Assembly: GCA_027946365.1 (NCBI GenBank)
Contig: JAPEUQ010000006.1
Coordinates: forward strand, 1-64,000
DNA length: 64,000 nt
Direction: 5' to 3'
Source: Kalmusia sp. IMI 367209
Lineage: Eukaryota > Ascomycota > Dothideomycetes > Pleosporales > Didymosphaeriaceae
Shown: positions 12,185 to 23,418 of the stretch, piece after piece
How positions within the stretch are numbered: the first letter of the stretch is position 1
How the letters are laid out: each line of letters begins with the position of its first letter
Position numbers and translations under genes: made by a program
Notes under the pieces: generated by a model
What the model was told of the DNA's origin: nothing
The model's database searches: none
Seen by the model: the letters and a program-made list of their open reading frames with translations, nothing else

Positions 12185-14329
12185 ATGGCTTCTAAATTTT
12201 ATTTTACGAAAGAGGATCTACTAGATCCTAATTTAGAATTACCTAATATTTCTAAATTAGCTAATATTTTTAGTTCTAGAAAATTTAAATTAGAGGTTTT
12301 ATTTTTTAAAGAAAATGAAACTAGAACTTTTAAAGCTAGCTGTAATTTATGTGAATATAATAAAGTAAGTACGTAGCCTTTTAATACTACTAATTTAAAT
12401 AGTTATTTTAAACATAAGTATTTTACTTACTTAGAGCCTAATTTAGATGAAAATAGTTCTAATATAGATGAAACTAGTAGTATAAATACGATTAATAATT
12501 ATTTTAGTACTTCTAGTAGTAATAACTTAGTAAGAAAAAGACCTAGTTTTATATTTTTTAATAAAGAGGAATATAAAAATTTAATCTTAAAATTTATTAT
12601 TAATAATAACTTACCTTTAGTTTAATAGATAGTAATAGTTTTAAAAATCTATTAAAATATTTAAAAGATGATCTACCTACTATTAGTAGGAAACTATTAG
12701 AAAAGAATTAAATAATATATATAATATAGAAATTAATAAATTAAAAATAAAATTAATAATAATAATAGTATTTTCAATTACTTTAGATGAATGGAAATCT
12801 AGTAATAATTTAGATTTTCTAGCTATTACTATACATTTCTATAATAATAAATTTGAACTAGAAAGTTACTTAATAGGTTTTGAGGATTTAAATGATTTAG
12901 ATAGTTATAGTAGTAGTAATATTTATCCTATTATAGAAAACGTCTTATTAGACTACAATTTAAATAATAAATTATTAGGAGTTACTAGAGATAATGCTAG
13001 TTCTATTAATAATACTATAGATTTATTAAAAAATAATTTTAAATTTAAATATAATAATTCTATAGTAGATATTAAATGTTTCTGCACATGTTTTAAATCT
13101 AGTAAGTAATAGTTTTTTTAGATTATATATTTTTAATATAAATACGACTAAAAAGTTTAATAATAAGATTAATAATATTATAGATAGTTATGATTTTAGA
13201 ACTTCTAATATAGATATTAACGAATTACTAGAATATAATAAGGAATTACCTATTATAGTTAGAAGTTATATAAGTAGATTTAAAAATAATCACTATCTTA
13301 AGAATAATTTAAAAGGATAGTAAAACAAAGAAAAAATAATAATAAAGGAGTAGAAAATTTAATAAAAGATAATATTACAAGGTATAAGTACGTATAATAT
13401 GATAGATAGATTTTTATATTTTAAAGATGAAATTAAACTAGTTATTAATAAAGTAAATAGTCTAGATTCTATAAGAAAAAAAGTATAAATTTAGAAACTA
13501 AAATACTAGAAAAAGATTGGATTTATTTAGAGAAATAAAGTCTATTTTAGAAATTTTAGAAAGCCTACTATAAAACTTCAAACTATAAATTATTCTAATA
13601 ACTATTTTACTATTATATATATTACTAAATTATATAATAATTTAGATCTATTTAGTAAAAGAAACTATAATAATCCTTTATAAATACTGGATTAATAGAA
13701 GCTAAAAAGAAATTATTAGAATATTATCCTATTTTAGATAATAATATAGAAAAATTAAAAGATTTATATCTTATTACTATTCTTAATCCTCAATTTAAAT
13801 TAGATATATTTAATAAATTAGACTATAGCCCTATAATTATTGACGATATAAAAGATTATTTTATAGAAATCTATAATGAATATAAAGAATTTTATAATTC
13901 TAGTATTATAGATAATAATAATAATAATAATTTATAAATTTAGATTTAGATTTAGATTTAAATAATAATAGTAGTGATGATGAATTATATATTACTAGTA
14001 ATAATATTAATAATTTAATAATAGAAAATGAGCTAGAGCTTTATTTAACTGAAACTAGAGTTCCTAAAGATATTAATATAGAAGACTATTATAATTTAAT
14101 AAAACTAGATTCCTATTATATATAGAATAGCTAAAGACTATTTAGCTATTTTATCTACTTCTAATGCTAGTGAATCTACTTTTTCTAAAGTAGGTGATAT
14201 AGTTACTAAAAAAAGAAATAGACTATTATCTAGTACTATTAAAAAACTTATTATATTAAAAGATAGAAATATAGTAGAAGATGAAGAAGAAGAAATTAAT
14301 GATAATAAACTATTATTTAAAAAAAAATA
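12185..14329 (+). pseudogene. hAT transposase, interrupted
   Basis: The reading begins at the ATG at 12185 (MASKFYFTKEDLLD). An N-terminal segment carries a CNLC pair followed by a histidine, compatible with a BED-type zinc finger, and a TAG at 12374-12376 interrupts it. The central block reads FSITLDEWKSSN (near 12775-12810) and GVTRDNAS (near 12980), the RNase-H-like catalytic region of hAT enzymes. Near 14110-14280 the C-terminal dimerisation domain is clear: a YLAI-STSNASESTFSK block followed by GD-VTKKRNRLLSSTIK. Several single-base frame changes and stops (for example near 12625 and 13320) break the frame, so it cannot encode a full enzyme as it stands. The protein is asparagine- and lysine-rich, which fits the AT bias. 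Confidence 0.85.
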
Positions 14330-14558
14330 AAAGATCTAGAAGAAATAAAGGAAAATAAGTAGCTACTACTAGTAATGATACTATAATAGATTTAGAAGAA
14401 GATGAATTAGAAGATAAATCAACTACTAGTATTACTAGTTATAATAGTACTAATAGTAGTAATTATAGTTTATATAATTAGAAAGTATAATTAGAAAATA
14501 GAGAAAAGATAAAATAGTAAAAAGATAAAGTATAAATAGTAATTATATAGAAAACTAT

Positions 14559-15797
14559 TTTTTTATCTAATCTTATATGGGTTTCTTTATATATAAAATT
14601 CTATATTCTATTTTTATTATTTTTAAATATAAAGTATTTAGATTCTATAATCTTTTATAACTTAAAATAGTCTAGTTAATCTATTTTTAAAAAGTCAACT
14701 ACTAAGCTACTTATAGAGATAGTTAAATTTTTAGTTTTTAAAAAATTATTTTCTACCCTTTAGATTATATAATCTAGAAAATTTCAGCAATAGTAGGGCG
14801 CGCTAAAGTCCTACGATAGTAATATAAAATAGCTTAGTTATACTATTTATATTAGATTTTATAGCTAGTGTTTTTCGTTTTTTATAGTTATTGACTACGC
14901 TTATGACTCGTTGTTAAGATTGGTATTTTTAAATAAATTATTTTCTTATTATTCAATTAAGTCATTTTAGTAATTTTAATTAAATTATTATAGTTATATA
15001 GAACTCTATAGCTTTTATTAATTATTATAGTTATAATATTATAAATTATTACTATAACTAGTATTTTCTATTAGAACTACTAAATAGACTTTTATACGTT
15101 CATAGCTAGTAATAGAAAATAGCGTTTTTAATAAATTATTTTCTAGATATTTAACTAACTGTTTTAAATAATTTCTACTATTCTAAGATGAGTTTAAACT
15201 ATTTATCTCATTATAATAGTTATTTTAATTATAATATTTAAATTAGACTTTATAACTAGTAATTTTAAATCTTTAGTATTACTATCTATCTATAGATAGC
15301 TAAGATATTTATCTTCTATAGTAGAATATTATCATTTTATATAATTATTCAAATTATTTTTATTTATTAATAAGTTATTAGTATAGTTTTATATATAATT
15401 TATATATAATTATAGTAAAGTATAGTTCTACGTTAAATTATAATAGTATTTATAGTAGTTACTACTAATTTTATAATCTTAAAATTAAAAACACGACTTT
15501 AATAGCTTAAATAGTCTAAATAACTATTTATCTTATAACTATAGTATAATATAATATATTATAAACGCTATATCTATATTTCTCTTATATATTTCTACTA
15601 TTTTTTAATCTCAGTTACTAATTAGTAACTGAGTAATTACTTAGTATTACTAAATTTTCTCGTTAGTAATTAGTAATTAGTAATTAGTAACTGAGGAACT
15701 ACTAAATATATTAGTAACTGAGTAATTACTTACTAATACTATTTAGTAATACTAAGTAATACTAAGTAATACTAATTACTAAAAATTTATAACACTG
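14559..15797 (-). repeat. Right long terminal inverted repeat of the hAT element
   Basis: This is the inverted copy of 9524-10732. Matching landmarks are the CCCATATAAGATTAG block at the inner edge, the AAAGTCAACTACTAAGC block near 14694, and the TTAGTAACTGAG cluster near 15610-15730. Confidence 0.85.
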
Positions 15798-16826
15798 CTT
15801 TAACCAGTCTAATAAAGAAAGGTCTAGATAGTACCTATTAAGGGTTGGCTATAAGAAGAGAGGAGAGTATCTACCTTAACTTAGGATTAAAAGGCCGCTA
15901 AGCCTTTTATAACCTTAAAAACGCGTTTCTTAAGGTGCCAATACTTACCCACTATAAAAGTAATAGATAGATATACTTAGAGATAGACGCGTCTAGAGGA
16001 GTAATTAATACTATTTATAACTAGTTAATCCCTAATAGGGGTAAATAGGCTATATAATAACCTATTAACTTCTTTTAAGAAAACTTAATGATACTCAGTA
16101 TTATTATAATATATATAATAAAGAATTACTTATTATTATTAAAAATATAAAGTATTAATAATAGTATTTATAAAGATATTATTTTAAGATCCTTATAAAT
16201 TATTATAATCTTTAGTGGTTTATAGAGATAAAAATCCTTATAACGCGTTATATTTAGTTATACTTAACCCTCTCGGAATATAATTTTATTATAACCTACT
16301 ATTTAGAATCTATAAATCTAATAGATGGATTATCTTATTACCTAGATTATATACTTATAGCTAGTAAGCCAAGTAGAAAAATAATAAAGCGTTTATAAAA
16401 CCCTTAAGTAAACTACTAGCTTAATAGAATACTAAAGGGGCTCCCTATATCTATAGTTATTATAAGAGTGTATAATACATAGAAACATAATTAGGCTCTA
16501 AATAGCTAAATTTAACGCTTTAAGAAAAAGAATAGAGGAAGATAGGACGACCTCCCTATACTTAAAGACTAAGAGGGGCTAGAGGCTGAGGATTCAGAAT
16601 TATTAGGGGACGATACTAATAAATTAATATAAATAGACCCTAATAGCTTCTATTTAAACCTAAAGGAGTCTATTTAGCTTAAAATAATATAAAAACGTAT
16701 AAATATAATTAAAAGTTACTACGATAGACTACTTTTAAAATATTTTAATATAATCTAAACTTTTAAACGAGTCTAAAGACGCTATTATTAAACTAGTATA
16801 ATAAAGAACGTCTCCAACTATATATA
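15798..16826 (+). mobile_element. Ty3/Gypsy fragment: RNase H region (first part of a split element)
   Basis: The plus strand around 15990-16040 reads LEIDASRGVI, the start of Gypsy RNase H, and near 16100-16160 reads YNIYNKELL-II, the next conserved block. Many stops interrupt it. Reverse transcriptase should lie directly upstream, but there the hAT element ends, so this side is truncated. The element resumes after the Copia insertion at 31037 and ends with an LTR at 36861. Confidence 0.75.
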
Positions 16827-16831
16827 TAACT

Positions 16832-17056
16832 TATGAAGGAATAAGTGAGCTGAAAATCACTATAATTTAGTAAGCGAATTAATTAGATTACTCTATACAG
16901 AAAAGCTGTTGCCTGCCTCATAGTATATATATGAGAGCTTAGAATAAGATATTCTAAGCTCCATATAATGCTTTAGAAGCTTAGGGGTTATGGGTTTTAT
17001 AATCTAAAAAATAACGCTTAGTCTATAATACTTAATAGAGCCTCATTTCCTTAATA
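16832..17056 (-). repeat. 3' LTR of Copia copy 2
   Basis: This 225 bp sequence is homologous to 4584-4806 and 30819-31036. It is preceded by the target duplication TAACT. Confidence 0.85.
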
Positions 17057-18780
17057 TATCCCCTAGATAAGCTATCGTCAGCAGCTCATCTATAGATAAT
17101 TAAGGCTCTTTTCCATCCACCGTGTGAGTTATTTACGCGAAATGAGGGATTCACTATATATACTTATAATAGGTCGCGTAGGGCAACCTATAAATACTTA
17201 TTTACTAATAGTTCTCTTACCTATTACTTATTTAACTAACTATAATATATTATTAATATAACTTACCGCTTTTACTATCGCTCACGTAAAGGCGGTGACG
17301 TACTATCTCTTAGTTCTTAAACTTAACTCTTACTTTTTAAGCTTCTCTTACTAGACACCTCATCTACTATTTATAGTAATCCCTATTCCCTTAACTTATT
17401 TTTACTATTTTACTTACTAATTAATAGACTTTTAGCCTTCTAACTCTGCTCCTGCTCGTCTTTAAATCAGAATATCTAAAGCTAAGAAATATACTAGCTA
17501 TTCTAAAAAGACTACTCTACCTTTTAAAGAGACTATTCTTAAGACTCTACGTCGCTTAACCTATTATACTCCTCTAGATCTACCTGCTTAAGAGTCTACT
17601 TTAAAGCCTAAGCGATAGATAGGTTCTATATATATAATTAGCTATACTCCCTATATTAGAAGCGTGCTTTAGGTAAATTAGATAGGGTCTATTATAATAA
17701 TAAGGCTAGTGGATCGCGTTATAAGTACGTATCTAGGCATATTTATACTTAGCTATAGGTTCTAATTTGAGCTATCTAAGTTTCATTAATTAATAGAATA
17801 TATAGCCTAGTAGGTCTTCGTGCTCTAGCTATATAATTCGTATAGGCTAAAGTTAAAAAGAACTCTATAAATATTCTAGTAGTCTACATTTTTAAGATCC
17901 TTAACTAACTATATATAGGAGTTAACCCTTAAACCTCTGCAGCCGTAGTAACGTAAGTATTTAATATAGCTTAATAAGGGCTACTATTAAGATTCTACTT
18001 AGTCTAGTACTCCTATTAAAGCTCCATTAATTAATCCTATTAATAAGTAGGGTGCTTAGCTTTAGGCCGCTTAAGCTAGTTAGTCTATTTAATAATAGGA
18101 TACTTCTTTAGGTTTTAAGATATTTTCTATCTATATCCTAACTTCTTTTACTACTCCAGCTTCTCTAGGTCCCGATCTTTTAAGACTTAATATACGTAGT
18201 AATTTAGGCGCTCTAGAGATAGACTAGTAGATAAAAATATATATCCTAACTTATAGTATAATAGGGTCTTTAGAACCTAATTATTACGCTTATAGATGAA
18301 TGATCTATATCTAGTATATATAAGAGTCTATCTAAGTATTATAGGCGCAGTAGGTTTAATTCTTTAATAGATAACTATTAAGGTTTATACTCTACTTAGG
18401 ATTTAAGCTTTACTTAGCGTCTATATAATGCTCCATCTACTAGATCTAGAGATAATTCGTGGCGGCGTCAGCGTATTTATAAGCTATTTAATAAGCTATT
18501 AGACTTATTCTTATAATAAGTTAGTTAGCTATATTACTTATTCTTATTACTTAGAGATCCTATTCTCTAAGCTGCTATAGTTCTAAGGTTATTCTTACGT
18601 AGATAATTACTTATTTAGAGCTTTTAATTAAATATTTTTTACTCTTTACTTTTATTCCTTTGCTTAGTAATTAGTATACTTATATTCTATAGATTTAGTA
18701 GTTCTGTAAAGCGTATAAACTACTACTAAATTAATAATTTTATAAGCCTATCTACTAGTATATTATTAGTTTATAAATAC
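17057..18780 (+). other. Extra segment between Copia RNase H and 3' LTR, with a broken plus-strand reading frame
   Basis: About 1.7 kb lies downstream of RNase H, where Copia elements usually have little. Near 17460-17620 the plus strand, antisense to the element, reads a coherent basic stretch (RISKAKKYTSYSKKTTLPF, then TILKTLRRL). It is interrupted by TAA/TAG only, like RIP-damaged coding sequence. It may be an antisense extra gene carried by the element or the remnant of another insertion. I do not recognise the protein. Copy 1 lacks this part, so the two copies cannot be compared here. Confidence 0.4.
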
Positions 18781-21700
18781 ATTATTTTGAAAGATCCTTT
18801 ACATACTTCTAATACAGCCACATATTCTAAATGTCTATATAGCGTAGATGAGTAGTAATTCGTTTATTTTTTTCCAATAACTAGTCTAATTATTTATTAA
18901 TTATCGTAGAAGATTTACTAGAGAGCTCTAAGTTAAGGATAAGTTTTTAAAAGAATTACTTTAGCGTTATTACTTCTTTACTTATATACTCTAGTGCTAG
19001 TAGCTCTACTTTAATTATTAAAGTGGTGACTATACTCTATTAAGCTACTTTCTATAAGATCGCGCCTCTAAAGAGCATTACAATATAACTATAAAAAGAT
19101 CTTCTTATTTTAGGATTATCTATAAAAGAGGCATCTTTATAAATCGTTAGATTAGGTCTATTAAAATCGTCGTATTAAATTGATTTCTAGTACGTTCTAT
19201 ATAAATAAATAATTATTTAATCTATAGCTATAAAGTACTTTAGTCTAAGGTTTATTAGAAAGTAGAAGAGCTTTAAGACTATAAATATAATATCTAGGCG
19301 TAGTATAATCGCTATATAAAGCACTAATCCTACGCGTTCTTAATAGACCTTAATCTCTTATTTTAAAGCTTCTTCCGTATATATTATAAGCTCTTCTAAG
19401 GGTAGAGGTATTATAGGAAGCTCCTATTATCTTTTAATATAAACCTTATTATAATCTTATTAATATATATATTATGAACTAGCGTAATCGTTCTGAGTTC
19501 ACGATCTCTAATTACGCGTATATTTATAAACTACTCTACTAGCCCACGCTCTTATATCTTATATTTTAATATAATTTAAATCTATAACTTTAGAGCTTTC
19601 TACTCATTTTACTTATGGAAGAGTAGCAGTATATCATCTACGTAAAAATAACTAGGATACTACGCTCATTATTAAAGAATAAGCACGGTTCTTTCCTTAA
19701 GGTACTAAGCCCTATTACTTTAAGTAAGCTTGAGAACTCCTTATATTATAGAAGCGGTAAGTCTTTTAATTTATAAAGAATTCTATTAAGTTTTACGTAC
19801 TTCCTAGCTTTCTTAAATCCATCTGGGAGCTTATAAAGGACTAGGTTTTTAGCTATAATATATATATTTAGAAACACGTCTACTATATTATATTATAAGA
19901 TTTTAAGATTAAACTTTACTACTATTACTATAGTTATTTAAAAGGAATAAGCTACCAGCGTAACTATATAAGTTAAATTAAGCGAATCCTTATTCTAAAG
20001 ATCTCCCTTACTATAATTTAAACTTTATATTTAAGAAAGTAGCCGTCTTAATTATTCTTATACGTCTATATCTATTTAAGTAAGAGTAGGCGATCAGTCG
20101 CTTCTTCATATAAGATCTCTATCTATATACCTATTTTCTAAAGCGTTATGATCTCTTTATAAGCAGCTTATTTAAAGAGCTTTCCAAATAGATAAATATT
20201 AAGCTTTTTCTAAGTAGTTAGCTCTAGAGGAAGCTCATCCCTATATAGATAAGTAGGAGATAATATATTATATAACCTATTAAGTATTACTAACATGACT
20301 ATAGCGTTAATAGTTATAAACGTCTAATATTTATTCTAGGCCTCTACTACTCTAGGTAAAAATATACTAGCAAAGTCTTATAATTAATCTTTCTTCTAAG
20401 ATAGATTTATAATTAATATTTATATAAACCTTTTATCTTACCCCTTAATTAATTATCTAGATCTATCTCCCTTTATCTATACTAATAAAGCGGTAGATAT
20501 CTATTCACTTAATTATATTTAGAAGTATCCCCTATAATTATCTACTTAAATAAGATATAAGAGCCTAGATATATTATTATCTTTAATATACTAGACGATT
20601 CTCTACTTTAGCTAGGCTTATAGAAGCGGCGTTCCTAGGTTAAGAGATAGTAATAGAGCTTTTAAGCTCTAGTAAAATAAATATTATATTCTTAAAATTA
20701 GGCGTTTTAGCTCTACCAGATTAGTATACACCCTAGTAGATATCTATCTCCTATAATCTCCTAATAAATTATATCCTATTACGCCTAGCTCTAGCGTTTA
20801 TCTAGGGTCGTAAGTCCTAAGAGCTTTCCTCTATCTACGTAAGTTCTTAACTACTTACTAACTATACTTACAGCTTACGTAGAGTCAGCGCTTAAAGCTT
20901 CCTAATTAAGTAACTAGCTAACTATAATTTTAGTTAGCTTAATTACTTCACCCTAAGCTATTACTTAGTAGTAGATTTAAGTTTAGGATTTACTAGCTCT
21001 AATAATTTAGATTAAAGCTTAGGAATATTATAAGTTTCTTTTAGATTAGTAATTTCTCCTTTATAGAGAATTTTAATAACTTTTACTACTTCTTCTTTAG
21101 AAATTCCTTAATTAGCCTTTCCTTCATAGTAAAGCGTCTTATTAAAAGTTATATTTTACGTTATAATTACCTAATTAAGTATAAAAATCTATATCCTATA
21201 GATATTAGAAGCTTAGTAGTCTACTAAATATCTAATATAAGCTTTAGGATTTACTTTAAATCCTCGTTTATTACGCCCAGCTATTGCGCTCCCTATTTAA
21301 GGGGTAAGCTTAATAGCTATAGGCGTAGATCCTACTCTAGTCTAGATATAGATCCACTATAACTATCCTTATAGTTATAGACTTATAGTATCAAAAATAC
21401 TATTAAAACTAGTTATTAAGAACTTTACTAGGTAATTATAAGCTATAGATAGTAGAAGGGCTTATTTTATAAAGTTATACTACTGCGTCTATAATTTTAG
21501 GCTAGAGCTTAATAGGAAGATTTATACTAATTCTCATTTTTATAGCTTTTATAATAATTTCTTATTCTACTTACTCTAGCGCTCCGTTTGACTCATGCGT
21601 ATATAGTGGTGGTATAATAATCTTAATTCCTTTTTAATCTATTTATTCTTTATATCTTAATTATTCTTTTTAAGAGAGTGTTATAGTATTATTATCTTAT

Positions 21701-22968
21701 TAAATTATTATAATCTTAAGCTTATACTTTATTATTACACGCCGTATAAAGCTCTTAATGACTAGTATAATCTCTAAAATTATCTTTCCTTAGAGATTAT
21801 TATTATAGATCTTTCTACTAAAATCTTCTTTTATAATTAGTACCTATTCTTTGCTTAGACATCTAGTGGGTATATTAAAAAAATCCTATAAAATCTAGTA
21901 GAAGGGCCTAGATAATCTTTCCTTTAGTTATTATAAAATTACCTACGTAGTATACGTTATTACGCAGTACTTATAATATCTATAAAATATCCTATTTATA
22001 TATATATTACGCGCGTTATATATAAGAGCTCGTAGCGCCTTTAAACCTAGGTATTCTAAGTATTAGTACTAGAACTCCTTACTATTAGTCCTAAAATTAT
22101 TTTACTAGGATAGACGCTTCTGTAGCATTAATTACGCTTATAACTAATAGATAGTAGGAGATTAACTTATATTCTAAGAATATAAAGTTATATTTATAGA
22201 TTAGCTTAGTAAGTATAATATTCTTTTTTAATGTTCTTAGACGTAGTATATTATTTAGACTAAGGTACTAGATCTTAATCTTCTTTAAATAAGCTTCTAA
22301 GATAATATTAATATAAAAATCTTTAATAACTTTTATATTTATAAATAATAAATCTTTAGAACGCTTATCTTTCTCTCCATTTAAAACGCCTTTAAATAGG
22401 CGATCTCTTATACCTAAGATTAAAAATATTTATATTCCTATTTTTATGCTTTCTATAGAGCTTATTTTCTTAAAGAATCTTAGAATAAGCAGCTCCCAAT
22501 TATTAACTAGATAGATAGTAGTATCTCTATCTAAGATTATATTCTTTAAGAAAGGGTGTACTCCGAATGTTATAGTAGAGTAGACTCCTAGACTATATAT
22601 TTTAAGTTATATAAGCTTTAAGGGGTCTATTAGCGCCGCTACTATACTTCCTAGGTATTTAATAGATAAGTTTATCTTATTAGGCTTTATTTAACCTACC
22701 TTTATAATCTTTATATAGAGCTCATTCTATTCTAGCTAAACTAAATAATCTAGAATTATTTTCTTCTCTACTTTTATTATTTTTATAGGCTAAGCTCCTT
22801 TAGGTAAAACGCCAGTTACTATAAGTTAAAGCTTAAGATAGCTTAGTAAATTCCACTTATACTTCTAGATTTTATAGGGGCAGCTCTTTCCTTAATTATT
22901 CTTTTAAGATCTAGTTTATTTTAAATCCAAGCTTTAGCCTATAAAAGTAGAGAATACCCTATAGTCTT

Positions 22969-23404
22969 TGTAATGGGGCGGCCGTGAGGCTGTCTCGAAG
23001 GGGTTAAGTGGGAAATAAAGACGTAGGGTTATATAGTTATAAGGGGTAAACGTTAATTAACTACTATAAATATTAATTACTAATAAGGTTAATAGTAGTC
23101 TTCCGTAAGGAACTACTTATAAGAGAACTTGATGGATTAATGATAAGGGTTATTAGTAGTTATCTATCATCTCTATATACTACTATCTAAGGTTGGCTCT
23201 ATAGGCTCTATAGATAGAGCCTATAGAGTCGGCTCTGCGGGCTCTGTAGATAGAGCCTATAGAGCCGTTATATAATCACATTACGTATCTATATTATACT
23301 TAACATCACTCCCGTGATTGTAATACTAGTCCTTCTAATTCTATTAATTATTATTATTAATACTGTCATTGTCGTAATTCTGTTATAGCGTAGTAGCCAT
23401 AATA
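22969..23404 (-). repeat. 3' LTR of the nested Gypsy
   Basis: It begins TGTAATGGGG on the plus strand and ends GCCATAATA. It is homologous to 29498-29936, differing mainly by transitions. It contains a palindromic region at about 23190-23265. Confidence 0.9.
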
Positions 23405-23407
23405 CTA

Positions 23408-23418
23408 TTTCCCCCTCT
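23408..23418 (-). other. Polypurine tract of the nested Gypsy
   Basis: The plus strand TTCCCCCTCTT is AAGAGGGGGAA on the element's strand, placed 3-4 bases from the 3' LTR, where plus-strand DNA synthesis is primed. It confirms the minus orientation. Confidence 0.7.

Larger units (their letters stand above)
9524..15797 (+). mobile_element. hAT-family DNA transposon with 1.2 kb terminal inverted repeats
   Basis: The element begins CAGTGTTGCAAATTTTTA and ends TAAAAATTTATAACACTG, a terminal inverted repeat of hAT type. The inverted similarity continues inwards for about 1.2 kb on both sides (9524-10732 and 14559-15797). Between them lie a plus-strand hAT transposase (12185-14329) and a second minus-strand gene (10744-11499), head to head, with a 41 bp tandem repeat array between the two starts. 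The expected 8 bp target duplication is not visible: GGCGATAA on the left, CTTTAACC on the right. Either it has decayed or one flank has been rearranged. The coding parts are only moderately damaged compared with the neighbouring retrotransposons. Confidence 0.88.

Noticed and set aside
15798..15810. 8 bp target duplication of the hAT element
   Set aside because: The flanks GGCGATAA and CTTTAACC do not match even if C-to-T changes are allowed.
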